NCBI RefSeq assembly: GCF_001038505.1
Contig: NZ_LDPY01000001.1
Location: 124,001-188,000 of the forward strand
DNA from: Puniceibacterium sp. IMCC21224
GTDB lineage: Bacteria; Pseudomonadota; Alphaproteobacteria; Rhodobacterales; Rhodobacteraceae
Reading direction: 5' to 3'
Length of the DNA stretch: 64,000 bases
In this document: one piece after another, positions 29,786-38,025 of the stretch
Position numbering within the stretch: the stretch's first letter is position 1
Layout of the letters: each line of letters starts with the position of its first letter
The notes under the pieces: model-generated
What the model saw: the letters and a program-made list of their open reading frames with translations, nothing else
Told to the model about the DNA's origin: nothing
Database searches by the model: none
Position numbers and translations under genes: made by a program

Positions 29786-30948
29786 ACGGTCACTCTTTTG
29801 CTGCGGACGGGCGCTGTCTTGTCCAATTTATGTTGGTGCGCGCCGGGCTGCGGGGCTGCGGCGCCGATGCGAATGGGCGCATCGCCAAAACGAAACGGCG
29901 CGGATTGCACTTTGATAACGCCATCGGATTTGGTCCGGACCTCCTGAAACGCACCACGCGCGATTTCATGCACGCCTTCAAGAATCTGGAGCGGTGAGTT
30001 GTAGCGCGCCATCGGAACACCAAGCTCTTGCGCACGCGCCACCAAATCCTCGACGTCGTATTGGCGCGCCCATTCGCGTATCTTTGCATTAATCATATCG
30101 CCGCGATTGCTGCGTTCGGCTGCGTCATCCAGCGCGGCATCCAGCGCCCATTCGGGATCGCCCATCAGATGGACCAGCCCCTGCCACTGGCGCTCTTCCA
30201 ATGTCAGCAACTCGACATAGCCATCGTTGCACTCAATCACCCCGCCATATCGGAAAGACCGGGTCAAACGATGCTCGACCGAGCCGTCGCCAAACCTTTG
30301 AATGGCAAAGGCACCGACTGCTGCGGTCGCATCTTGTATCGACGTGTCGACGTATTGACCTGTGCGCGACCAAAGCGCCGAAAGCGCTGAAAGCGCCGCG
30401 ACGACACCGCCCTGCATCTGAGCAAAATGGCCCGCGACTTTCAGCGGCGGCCGTTCGGGAAACATGCTGGCGGACAGTCCATTGGGAAGCAGAAAGCCTT
30501 CTCCGCCCGCATGGATCAGATTGATTTCGGTCCCGTGCCAGTCAGCCTTTTGCCCAAATGATCCAAACGGAAGAACCGACAGGTGGATGAGGTCGGGATA
30601 ACGCGACGCGATCCCAACCTCATCTATGCCAAGAGCAGCACGACCTTTGACAGGCGCATCCTCAATAAAGATATCCGCTGTCGTGAGCAGAGTCGCCAGA
30701 GAGGAGCGTCCGGTGTCGGTTTCCAGATCGCAGATGACACTTTTCTTGTCGGCCGCGACATAGGCGAACAGAGCACTTTCACCACTGGGCAGAAAAGGTG
30801 CTGTGCGCCGCAACACAGACAGCGACACAGGCTCTATCAAGGTAACTTCGGCACCCATGGCCGCGAGAAGGCGTCCAGCCCACGCGCCAGCGACTCCGGA
30901 CGTGTATTCCACGACTTGAATGCCCGTGAGCGGTTTGTCCTGGGACAT
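29782..30948 (-). CDS. Class III CoA-transferase-like subunit lacking the catalytic Asp
   Basis: A 388-residue CaiB/BaiF-family protein (LTGIQVVEYTSGVAGAWAGRLLAAMGAEVTLIEP is read across residues 7-40). Aligned by eye to its two homologues in this window, the segment KVAGHFAQMQGGVVAALSAL has His where the others have the nucleophilic Asp. This suggests a non-catalytic or substrate-binding subunit paired with the next gene, to which it is coupled by ATGA. AGGAGG precedes the ATG at 30948. It is 36 bases after the two-domain dehydratase gene. A real but divergent homodimer is possible if the alignment is off. Confidence 0.8.
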   Translation of the reverse strand: MSQDKPLTGIQVVEYTSGVAGAWAGRLLAAMGAEVTLIEPVSLSVLRRTAPFLPSGESALFAYVAADKKSVICDLETDTGRSSLATLLTTADIFIEDAPVKGRAALGIDEVGIASRYPDLIHLSVLPFGSFGQKADWHGTEINLIHAGGEGFLLPNGLSASMFPERPPLKVAGHFAQMQGGVVAALSALSALWSRTGQYVDTSIQDATAAVGAFAIQRFGDGSVEHRLTRSFRYGGVIECNDGYVELLTLEERQWQGLVHLMGDPEWALDAALDDAAERSNRGDMINAKIREWARQYDVEDLVARAQELGVPMARYNSPLQILEGVHEIARGAFQEVRTKSDGVIKVQSAPFRFGDAPIRIGAAAPQPGAHQHKLDKTAPVRSKRVTV

Positions 30949-30984
30949 GGTGAACGCCTCCTCCTTTGCTGCGTTTTCTGGCGT

Positions 30985-32205
30985 CTAGCGCACGACCTTC
31001 AGGTCAAGCTCAAGATTGCCGCCGTCGAGGAAGACCCGAAGCTGGGGATCACGCGACTGAAGCGCGACGGTTGCGATGCCCGGTGTGGTGATCTCGCCAC
31101 GCTGGTTTTCGCCCCAGATCTCAATATCGACCAGCGCGTGCCCGTCCTTAATGTATTTTCTGGACACTTTGCCCTTGCACCACGTGCTGTCGCCCATGGT
31201 GTTGAAACGGCGCATTTCGGTGCGAACTCGCTTGAGGAAAGCGCCATCGCCCATCCAGTTTGTGACCATCGTCGCCATCCAAGAAGACCGCTGCGGACCA
31301 TAGTCATAGACGCCCGGAACGCCGACCTCTTTTGCCGTGCTCTCGCGGTGGTGGCCAATCCCGGTATACTCAATCCCGCCGCCCGCTTCGGGGTTGCGGA
31401 AAAAGTGGCCGGGGTGCTTCATCGCCGCCTGGAACACCACGCCGTGGGTATGACCGCGACCGCACCCGACAAGAAAGCCCATGGTGTCCATCAACGACAG
31501 CGGGCCGCGCACAATGGTGTCCAGGCTTTCACCCTCGGTCACATCTTCCCAATAGCGCGCTTTTGAGCCACGAATTTTCATCGGCTCATCCATGATGCAA
31601 GCATCCAGCGCTTCGTATTCTTCGTGGGTATAATCGTGGGTTTTGATGTCGGCATACTTGCCCGCGTCGCGCGCCGCCTTGCGTTCATGCCGGGTGCAGG
31701 TGCCCAGCGCACGGGCCAGTAAATCACCGTGCTGGTTAAAGTAGCTGGCTTCGACATACTGAAGCACAAGCCGCCCCGAGAACTTCGATTCCTTCTCTTC
31801 GATGCCGATCACCCGTTCGACGGCGTTGACGCGATCACCGGGGCGAATGTGGCGGAACAGTTCCCAGTCGTTACCCGCATAAAACCCGTGAACACCGGGC
31901 AAACCCCAACGGGTCCGGCCGATCCATCCGAATGCCATAGGAAACATCGGATGCGCCAACTGCGATCCAAAGCGCGAGTCTGCTCCATAGCCGGGGTCGC
32001 GATATAGTGGGTTCAGGTCGCCAATGCCGTTGCACCAGTTGCGCAGTGTGTCAGAGGTTGCATCCTGCAGATAAGGGCCCTCGGGGCGAAGTTGCAGGCC
32101 GATCATGTCCTTTGCGGCAGCCACCGCCTCGTCGGTGATTTTCCCCTCTGCGGGGGCGCCGCCCATTCCCTTACTTTTGTTTTCTTTCAACGTCGCTGTC
32201 GTCAC
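30985..32205 (-). CDS. Two-domain hot-dog dehydratase (FAS1-like plus MaoC domains)
   Basis: A 406-residue protein. Residues about 30-175 resemble the FAS1-like dehydratase N-terminal hot-dog (LRNWCNGIGDLNPLYRDPGY), and residues about 220-400 a second MaoC-type domain. Family members hydrate or dehydrate acyl-CoAs. The preferred start is GTG at 32205, with AGAGGAG eight bases upstream; another GTG at 32247 would add 14 residues. First gene of the lower catabolic unit, with two AATGCATT palindromes upstream. I cannot assign a substrate; the neighbourhood suggests a branched or unsaturated short acyl-CoA. Confidence 0.78.
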   Translation of the reverse strand: MTTATLKENKSKGMGGAPAEGKITDEAVAAAKDMIGLQLRPEGPYLQDATSDTLRNWCNGIGDLNPLYRDPGYGADSRFGSQLAHPMFPMAFGWIGRTRWGLPGVHGFYAGNDWELFRHIRPGDRVNAVERVIGIEEKESKFSGRLVLQYVEASYFNQHGDLLARALGTCTRHERKAARDAGKYADIKTHDYTHEEYEALDACIMDEPMKIRGSKARYWEDVTEGESLDTIVRGPLSLMDTMGFLVGCGRGHTHGVVFQAAMKHPGHFFRNPEAGGGIEYTGIGHHRESTAKEVGVPGVYDYGPQRSSWMATMVTNWMGDGAFLKRVRTEMRRFNTMGDSTWCKGKVSRKYIKDGHALVDIEIWGENQRGEITTPGIATVALQSRDPQLRVFLDGGNLELDLKVVR

Positions 32206-32288
32206 GATTGCATCTCCTCTGAATTGGTAGCTGCGGCAAATCCGCACTTGAAAGGCGTTCAGGTCTCTCTTCGCGTCGCTTGCCTTTA

Positions 32289-32302
32289 TTTAATGCATTA
32301 TA
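32289..32302. promoter_or_regulatory. Candidate GntR operator A, TTTAATGCATTATA
   Basis: A near-perfect 14-base palindrome with an AATGCATT core, 84 bases upstream of the dehydratase start. The same sequence recurs exactly at 32413, and close variants occur at 41061 and 41167, all inside the catabolic island's promoter gaps. Confidence 0.7.
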
Positions 32303-32412
32303 TTTTTAATGGTCAACAGGAGTTTCGAAAATGGCCCATATTTTTGTAAAAATCGCTATTTACCGCTGATAAACAGAGAAACCCCGGCGCCGAATGGACG
32401 CCAGGTGTAGAA

Positions 32413-32426
32413 TTTAATGCATTATA
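32413..32426. promoter_or_regulatory. Candidate GntR operator B, TTTAATGCATTATA
   Basis: Identical to operator A and 124 bases from it, about 12 helical turns, which would allow looping. It lies 7 bases beyond the stop of the isochorismatase-like gene, so both sites probably serve the leftward dehydratase operon. Confidence 0.68.
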
Positions 32427-32433
32427 ATTAGTT

Positions 32434-33012
32434 TTAGAGGGCGAAATCTGCTGCGTTGGAGATCGTTGCATACCGTTTCAGGCCCGCAAGCGCATAGTCA
32501 TGCTCTTCGGTGGTTGCGCCTGCACAGCAATCTTCCAGCACAACACAGGCGTAGTCCCGGTCGTGCCCTTCGCGCACAGCTGCGGAAACGACACCGTTGG
32601 TCGACACCCCTGCAAAAATCAGGCGGCCGATCCCTTGCGCCCTCAACAGCGGTTCAAGTTTGGTGCCGTAAAACGGGCTCACGCGGTGTTTGATGATGTC
32701 CGGATCACCGGCTTGGGGTGCGAAATCGGCGAACACTTCGGTCCCCCAAGTGCCCAACTCAAAGATGTTGTTATCTTTCGCCTTGGAAAAAATCGGCGAG
32801 TTGGGCGGGCATTCCGGGTACTGCGCGGAAAAACCGACCCGCACATACCCCACCATGACATCGGCACTGCGCGCGCGCGCAATGGCATGTGCAGTGTTCT
32901 TGTACACGCCGCGGTTGATACATTGCACCCCATACGATTTGGCGCCCATCCCGTCGGGATGTACCAGATCGTTCATCATATCCATAATCAACAGAATGCT
33001 TTTTGAAGTCAT
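32434..33012 (-). CDS. Isochorismatase-fold hydrolase without the usual cysteine
   Basis: A 192-residue isochorismatase-like protein. The N-terminal aspartate (ILLIMDMMND, Asp11) and the lysine (DIIKHRVSPFYGT) of the family triad are present, but where amidohydrolases have Cys in GVxTxxCV this protein reads GVSTNGVVSAAV. Cys-dependent members hydrolyse amides such as maleamate, carbamoylsarcosine or nicotinamide; Cys-free members (EntB, PhzD) cleave vinyl ethers. The role here is therefore open. ATG 33012 follows GGAGAGA. It is the last gene of the upper unit, after GntR. Confidence 0.78.
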   Translation of the reverse strand: MTSKSILLIMDMMNDLVHPDGMGAKSYGVQCINRGVYKNTAHAIARARSADVMVGYVRVGFSAQYPECPPNSPIFSKAKDNNIFELGTWGTEVFADFAPQAGDPDIIKHRVSPFYGTKLEPLLRAQGIGRLIFAGVSTNGVVSAAVREGHDRDYACVVLEDCCAGATTEEHDYALAGLKRYATISNAADFAL

Positions 33013-33087
33013 GTCTCTCTCCATTGCTCTATGTTTCGGTAAGGGTTTGCCCACCGAACCAGACACAACGTTCAGAGACCTCGTGCG

Positions 33088-33723
33088 TTACTCGGCGTAG
33101 CTTTCTTTGAATTCGTCCCAACCCGCGCGAATGTGGACGCGCAAGGCAGACAAAAGCGCACTTTCGTCGCGGGCCAGAATCGCGCTCAGCAACTCGTGAT
33201 GTTCTTGCGATGCCCGACCGATGCGATGTTCGAGCTTGTTGATCAGATCGAAGGGATACCGTGCCCACAAGGCGCGCACGAACTGCAATGTTTGCGGCAA
33301 TGCGGCCGCTTGATACAGCACTTCGTGAAATCTGTAGTTGATGGTGCGCACGCTTTCGCGGTCGCCCTTGTCCGCAGCTGTTTCGAGCTGATCCTGAAGG
33401 TCGCGCAGCGTGTCCAGTTCCTTTGAGGTCAGCCGTCCCATCGCCTGCAAGGCCAGTTTGCATTCCAATGTGACGCGCAGGTCGACTATTTCCGCGGTGG
33501 CGTCGATGTCGAAGGGCGCAACCGTCGCGCCCCGATGCGATGACCCCTGGATAAAGCCCTCGGCCTCCAACAGTTTGATCGCTTCGCGCACGGGTGTGAT
33601 ACTGGTGCCGATCATTTCGGCAATCTGAGCTTGCTTGAGCTTTGATCCCCGGGGGAATTTGCCGGAAATGATCCCCTCTCGCAAAAAGTCTGCTACTCTT
33701 TCTTCTTTGGTCTGATGTATCAA
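33088..33723 (-). CDS. GntR-family regulator, FCD subfamily
   Basis: A 211-residue regulator. A winged-helix GntR domain covers residues about 5-70 (EERVADFLREGIISGKFPRG and SITPVREAIKLLEAEGFI), followed by an all-helical FCD ligand domain with metal-type residues around DLRVTLE, RFHEVLYQ and HHELLSAI. The likely start is TTG at 33723, with AAAGG seven bases upstream; no ATG fits the N-terminus, and a TTG at 33774 would add 17 odd residues. FCD regulators usually bind short palindromes and respond to carboxylic acids. It lies inside the operon it probably controls, with AATGCATT palindromes at both unit promoters. Confidence 0.85.
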   Translation of the reverse strand: MIHQTKEERVADFLREGIISGKFPRGSKLKQAQIAEMIGTSITPVREAIKLLEAEGFIQGSSHRGATVAPFDIDATAEIVDLRVTLECKLALQAMGRLTSKELDTLRDLQDQLETAADKGDRESVRTINYRFHEVLYQAAALPQTLQFVRALWARYPFDLINKLEHRIGRASQEHHELLSAILARDESALLSALRVHIRAGWDEFKESYAE

Positions 33724-33789
33724 ATTCGTGCCTTTCCGACCGATTGTAAGGGGCACTATACCACTCGACCGCAAAAAGAACGCAATAAA

Positions 33790-34617
33790 TCATGCCCCAC
33801 CCGCGTTTCGCGGCGCGGCATCCAGTCGGAAAATATGGGCGGAATCCACACCTTCGGCGACAGGGTAAATGTCTGCGATACGCGGATCATGCGCCGGTAT
33901 GACGTGATCGTCGCTGTCGGCCAGGTCCCGAATAATATCATGGGCTGCCAGCATGTCGGATGACTGGAAAACCACAGCGAACGGAACGCCGCGCTCGTAT
34001 TCTTCGTAGTAGTGCAGGGCATCCGACGCCAGAACGACCCACCCGCGTTCGGTACGCACGCGCACGATTTCCTGCCCGGCGCAATGGCCACCAACCCAAT
34101 GTACGCTGACGCCATCGGCAAACCTGCGGTGCCGTCCGTGCAACTTCAAACGAGCAGCATGCAGCAGCTCAACCAGCTTTGCGATCTCGTCAGCCGCATA
34201 AGCGTGTCGAAACCACGGTTTTTGCATCCACGGCCCTGTCACATAGGACATTTCCTCGGCCTGCATATGAAATGTCGCCACGGGGAAGGCATCCAGGAAC
34301 CCAAGATGGTCATAATGCGCATGGGTCAGAATGACGGTATCCACCGTCGCCGCGTCGATACCCAACTGCGCCAATCCGTCCACCGGGCTCAACACATGGC
34401 CATGGTTGTTCTTGCGCGCCTTGTCCGGGTCCATGCCGGTATCAACAACAATGACCCTGTCATCGCCGACCAACACCCATGAATAGAAATCCAGAACCAG
34501 CGTCGCGTCGGGATCCGCGTCAAGTATGAAATTCTGGCCGCGCTTGCGCGTGGTGTTGATCGCATGGCGTATGCCATAGATTTTCCACGTCGCACCATTG
34601 TTCGATTGCACAGTCAT
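33790..34617 (-). CDS. Metallo-beta-lactamase-fold hydrolase, lactonase-like
   Basis: A 275-residue MBL-fold protein. The metal motif is THAHYDHLG, with a later GGHCAGQE histidine, an Asp in LASDALHYYEEY, and a final IPAHDPRI. This layout is that of the AHL lactonase/4-pyridoxolactonase group rather than of beta-lactamases or glyoxalase II. In a catabolic cluster it may open a lactone or hydrolyse an ester or thioester. The ATG at 34617 follows GAGGAGG; the long upstream extension of the frame was rejected. It lies 23 bases after livF. No signal peptide. Confidence 0.82.
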   Translation of the reverse strand: MTVQSNNGATWKIYGIRHAINTTRKRGQNFILDADPDATLVLDFYSWVLVGDDRVIVVDTGMDPDKARKNNHGHVLSPVDGLAQLGIDAATVDTVILTHAHYDHLGFLDAFPVATFHMQAEEMSYVTGPWMQKPWFRHAYAADEIAKLVELLHAARLKLHGRHRRFADGVSVHWVGGHCAGQEIVRVRTERGWVVLASDALHYYEEYERGVPFAVVFQSSDMLAAHDIIRDLADSDDHVIPAHDPRIADIYPVAEGVDSAHIFRLDAAPRNAGGA

Positions 34618-34640
34618 ACATCCTCCTCTCGCCCACGGAC

Positions 34641-35375
34641 TCACGCGGCTGCAGCGGCACCCAGAAAGGTGTCGATGGCTTCCTGACGGGCGGCGCCGTC
34701 CCTGAGCTCTGCCGCGCTGCGATATCCGACCAGCTGACCGCCGCGCAGAAAATGCAGGTGGTCGCAAATCCGCATCGTCATAGCCAGGTTCTGCTCGACC
34801 AGCACAATCGCCAGATCGGTTTCGCGCCTGATTGTGCCCAGACGGTCAAACACCCGCCGCACCAGCATCGGCGCCAGACCCAGCGACGGCTCGTCCAGCA
34901 ACAGCAACCGTGGCCCGGCCATCAAACCCCGACCGATCGCCAGCATTTGCTGCTCTCCTCCACTCAAACGCCATGCCGATCGGTCAGCCTTGTTGGCGAT
35001 CTCGGGAAACAGGTCCAGCACCATCTCGATCCGGCCACGCCGATCACGTCCGTTCAGGTGATAGCCACCAAGTACAAGGTTTTCGCGTACTGTCATTTCG
35101 CCGACGATCTCACGCCCTTCGGGCACGTAGACGATGCCGCGCTTCACACGCTCACGTGTCGGCATCGCCGACACATCCACACCGTCAAAGGTCAGCGTAC
35201 CTTTGGTGGAAATCAGACCCGCTATCGCCTTCATGATCGAAGTTTTGCCCGCGCCATTGGCCCCAAGCAAAGCCACGACCGCCCCCTGGGGCACAGAAAA
35301 CGAAACACTCTCTACGGCCTGCGCCTTGGCACCATAAAAGACCGACAGGTTCGACACGGCAAGTAAATCAGTCAT
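34641..35375 (-). CDS. livF: Branched-chain-type ABC transporter ATPase, LivF-like
   Basis: A 244-residue ABC ATPase with Walker A GANGAGKTS, signature LSGGEQQMLAIGRGL and Walker B LLLLDEPSLGLAP, matching the LivF group. It energises the importer formed by the neighbouring LivH, LivM, LivG and binding protein. The ATG at 35375 gives MTDLLAVSNLSVFYG; upstream residues are not conserved. It overlaps livG by 8 bases. The transporter lies among CoA-transferases and dehydrogenases, so the cargo is probably the acid degraded here rather than leucine. Confidence 0.9.
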   Translation of the reverse strand: MTDLLAVSNLSVFYGAKAQAVESVSFSVPQGAVVALLGANGAGKTSIMKAIAGLISTKGTLTFDGVDVSAMPTRERVKRGIVYVPEGREIVGEMTVRENLVLGGYHLNGRDRRGRIEMVLDLFPEIANKADRSAWRLSGGEQQMLAIGRGLMAGPRLLLLDEPSLGLAPMLVRRVFDRLGTIRRETDLAIVLVEQNLAMTMRICDHLHFLRGGQLVGYRSAAELRDGAARQEAIDTFLGAAAAA

Positions 35376-36144
35376 CGTCGCTCCCCAGGTAAATCCGCAC
35401 AACATCTTCGTTGTTGCGCACCTGCTGCGGTGAGCCGCAGGCAACAATTTCGCCAAAGTTCAGCACATAGATCCGATCACAAATCGACATGACCAGATCC
35501 ATGTCATGCTCGACGACGACCATGACCAGGTCGGACGCGGCGAGGTTCCTGAGACTGCGCATCAGGTCACGCGTTTCCGAGTTGTTCAGACCTGCCGCCG
35601 GCTCATCCAGCAGCAAAACATCCGGCTTGCCGACAATCGCCCGTGCGATTTCAACCAGCCTTAGCATTCCGGGTGGCAATTCGGCCGGGAACTTGTCCGC
35701 GACACCGGCAAGGCCAAGCTCTTGCAGGGCAGCTTGGGCCGATCCGCGCATCGCTGTCCGTTCCTTGTGAGCGCGCGGCGTGGGAAAAAACGCATGCACC
35801 CAGCCTGCATGATAGTTGCGTGCAACACCAACCATGACGTTTTCCAGAACCGTCAGGTCCGGGCTCAGCGCCACGTGCTGAAAGCTGCGCACAATGCCCC
35901 TGGTCGCGCGTGCAGCCGGCGACAGGCCGTTCAGAGCATGGCCCGCATAGGTAATCGACCCCTTCTGCGGGGAATAGGCACCCGTCAGACAGTTGAACAA
36001 GCTTGTCTTGCCCGCTCCGTTCGGACCGATCAGGCCTGTGATCTCTCCTGCGCGAAACTCAACATCCAGATCCTGCAGGACTTTGATCCCACCAAAAGAC
36101 AAGGAAATCGCATCGCCTTTCAAAGATTTGGCAGCGACGTTCAT
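35368..36144 (-). CDS. livG: Branched-chain-type ABC transporter ATPase, LivG-like
   Basis: A 258-residue ABC ATPase with Walker A GPNGAGKTS, Walker B VLLLDEPAAGLNN and the LivG-specific FQHVALSPDLTVLENVMVG segment. The signature is PPGMLRLVEIARAI, with PPG in place of the usual SGG; livG proteins often read SYGxQR here, so this is somewhat unusual. ATG 36144 overlaps the livM stop as ATGA. The open frame continues far upstream, but that part is the shadow of livM. It forms the ATPase pair with LivF. Confidence 0.9.
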   Translation of the reverse strand: MNVAAKSLKGDAISLSFGGIKVLQDLDVEFRAGEITGLIGPNGAGKTSLFNCLTGAYSPQKGSITYAGHALNGLSPAARATRGIVRSFQHVALSPDLTVLENVMVGVARNYHAGWVHAFFPTPRAHKERTAMRGSAQAALQELGLAGVADKFPAELPPGMLRLVEIARAIVGKPDVLLLDEPAAGLNNSETRDLMRSLRNLAASDLVMVVVEHDMDLVMSICDRIYVLNFGEIVACGSPQQVRNNEDVVRIYLGSDDD

Positions 36145-37133
36145 GACGGGGCCCCCTTGTATTCGCCGATCCAGTCCTTGATCCGCGGCAAATAGTGTCC
36201 GAGCAGGATCACTCCCAAAAGAGCCAAGCCATAAAACACAGGAATCCATGCCCCAGAGGCCGACAGAAATTGCGGGACAAGTGTCAGAAAGGCGCCGCCA
36301 ACAAGCGCGCGTATCAAGGTAAGCCCGTAAAAGCTGACGACCGAGCCGACCAACAGGAAAATCGACGCCCACAGGGTAAACCCGCTGGGCGACACCGTCG
36401 ATCCGGCAAAGCCAAGCGTCGCGCCGCATAGCGCTGCGATACCACCGCTGATGCCCATCACGACGATCCGCGCCCAGTCCTTTCGCGTGCCAAAGGCATC
36501 TGCCGCCGCCGGGTGCGCCTTGGACAGCAAAAGCGTAAGACCCTGACGGGAATGGCGCAATCTGGCCAGCGCACAGACAACCGCGATCAACACGACAAGC
36601 GCAGCGTAGTAGCGCTGGAACGACATATCGATCCCTGGAATGGCAGACTGCGATACATACAGCCCCTCGTATCCACCGGTCAGCCCATCGGCATTGTTGA
36701 TCATCTCGGGAACCGCCAGCGCCAACGCCATGGTCGAGACCGCCAGATAGATGCCCGACAGCTTGCGCGATGGCCAAGCGAACAAAATCCCCGAGATCAC
36801 ACCAAGCGTCAGTGCAAGCGGCAGGCTGACGAAAATCGACAACCCATAACGCGTGTCCAGAATCGCGACGGAATAAGCCCCGAGCGCAGCAAAGAAACCA
36901 TGCCCGATCGACACCTCGCCGCCGTAGCGGACCAGCGTACTGACAGCCAGGACACCAATGCTGTTGGCAAAGCAGATCCCTAGCGTGAACATCCACGATC
37001 CGCCGACAAACAAGGGCACGACGCACAACAGCGCCACCAGCCCAAAGTTCAGAACTTCGCTGGGTACGCCTCGAACCAAGAACCTTTGAACCTTTGTGTC
37101 GGGGCTTTCGACTGCGACATTTTGATCAGACAC
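36141..37133 (-). CDS. livM: Branched-chain-type ABC transporter permease, LivM-like
   Basis: A 330-residue membrane protein with about nine hydrophobic segments and the LivM signature GEVSIGHGFFAALGAY. The start is GTG at 37133, overlapping the livH stop by 8 bases, with GGGGG a few bases before. It pairs with LivH to form the membrane channel of the importer. It is coupled to livG by ATGA. Substrate class cannot be read from the permease alone. Confidence 0.88.
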   Translation of the reverse strand: MSDQNVAVESPDTKVQRFLVRGVPSEVLNFGLVALLCVVPLFVGGSWMFTLGICFANSIGVLAVSTLVRYGGEVSIGHGFFAALGAYSVAILDTRYGLSIFVSLPLALTLGVISGILFAWPSRKLSGIYLAVSTMALALAVPEMINNADGLTGGYEGLYVSQSAIPGIDMSFQRYYAALVVLIAVVCALARLRHSRQGLTLLLSKAHPAAADAFGTRKDWARIVVMGISGGIAALCGATLGFAGSTVSPSGFTLWASIFLLVGSVVSFYGLTLIRALVGGAFLTLVPQFLSASGAWIPVFYGLALLGVILLGHYLPRIKDWIGEYKGAPS

Positions 37134-38025
37134 GAGTGCCCCCTACGCGTTGAAGGATGCCATTGGGGAAAGTATTGAGCGCGAGCAAAACGACCCCGAG
37201 CAGGAAAGTACTGCTGAATTCAGGCGACACATAGAAGGTGAAAAGGTTCATCAGCACCCCGATCAATATCCCGCCGATCAAACTTCCAGGGAGGCTTGCG
37301 AACCCGCCGATCACGGCTGCGGCAAAGGCCTGTAGCATAAAGGTCGCGACGGTCGTGACGCTTAGAAAGGTCGTAGGGACGATCAACAGCGCGCCGACCA
37401 CGCCAAGAATTGCGGCAACCACCCACGAGAACAGATGCACCGAGCGCAGGTTCAACCCGCAGACTTCGGCTGCGAACGGGTTCTCGGAAATGGCACGGAA
37501 CGCGATCCCCAACTTTGTGTAGTCGATGACAAAGAACAGTGCGCCGATGGTAACGACTGCAACCGCCAGAACCGTCAAATCATAGCCAGTCACAAACAAC
37601 CCCAGAACCGACATGCTGAATCGCGGCACCGGAAGGTCGAGATTGACGATATCCGCACCAAAGATAAGCAATGTCGCGCCCTGAGCGATAAGGCCCACGC
37701 CAAGCGTTGCAATCGTCGCTGTCAGGTCGGATCCGAACACCAGGGGCGAAATGACCGCATAGGTCGCAAAGGCAATCGCGACAACGGCCACGACGGCCAA
37801 CAAAACGGCCATCCCCCAACTCAGATCCAACAGGACACCGCTGGAAAAGCCGTAAATCAGAAATGCCGCGAACCCTGCAACGTTGCCATGCGAAAAGTTC
37901 ACCACCCGCGAGGATTTGAAGATCATCACAAGGCCAAGAGCGCCCAGAGCATAGAGACATCCAGTGATCATTCCCGACCAGACCAGCGGAAAGAGATCGC
38001 GGGCAGTGTTCGAAAGGAATTCCAT
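37126..38025 (-). CDS. livH: Branched-chain-type ABC transporter permease, LivH-like
   Basis: A 299-residue membrane protein with about eight hydrophobic segments and the LivH segments SGMITGCLYALGALGLVMIF and VVNFSHGNVAGFAAF. ATG 38025 shares a base with the stop of the dehydrogenase gene (TGATG); a GTG one codon upstream is also possible. GGAAGAG lies upstream at good spacing. It is the first transport gene after the SDR and hydroxyacid dehydrogenase genes, tying uptake and oxidation into one transcript. Confidence 0.88.
   Translation of the reverse strand: MEFLSNTARDLFPLVWSGMITGCLYALGALGLVMIFKSSRVVNFSHGNVAGFAAFLIYGFSSGVLLDLSWGMAVLLAVVAVVAIAFATYAVISPLVFGSDLTATIATLGVGLIAQGATLLIFGADIVNLDLPVPRFSMSVLGLFVTGYDLTVLAVAVVTIGALFFVIDYTKLGIAFRAISENPFAAEVCGLNLRSVHLFSWVVAAILGVVGALLIVPTTFLSVTTVATFMLQAFAAAVIGGFASLPGSLIGGILIGVLMNLFTFYVSPEFSSTFLLGVVLLALNTFPNGILQRVGGTRV

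Noticed and set aside
26898..30948. Assigning the lower unit outright as the itaconate degradation operon
   Set aside because: Order and families fit partly, but two CoA-transferases, an extra dehydratase and the transporter exceed that pathway, and hydratase specificity cannot be read by eye.
33790..34617. Quorum-quenching AHL lactonase as the function of the MBL-fold gene
   Set aside because: The metal motif fits AHL lactonases, but the catabolic context and absence of quorum-sensing genes make this specific role unsupported.
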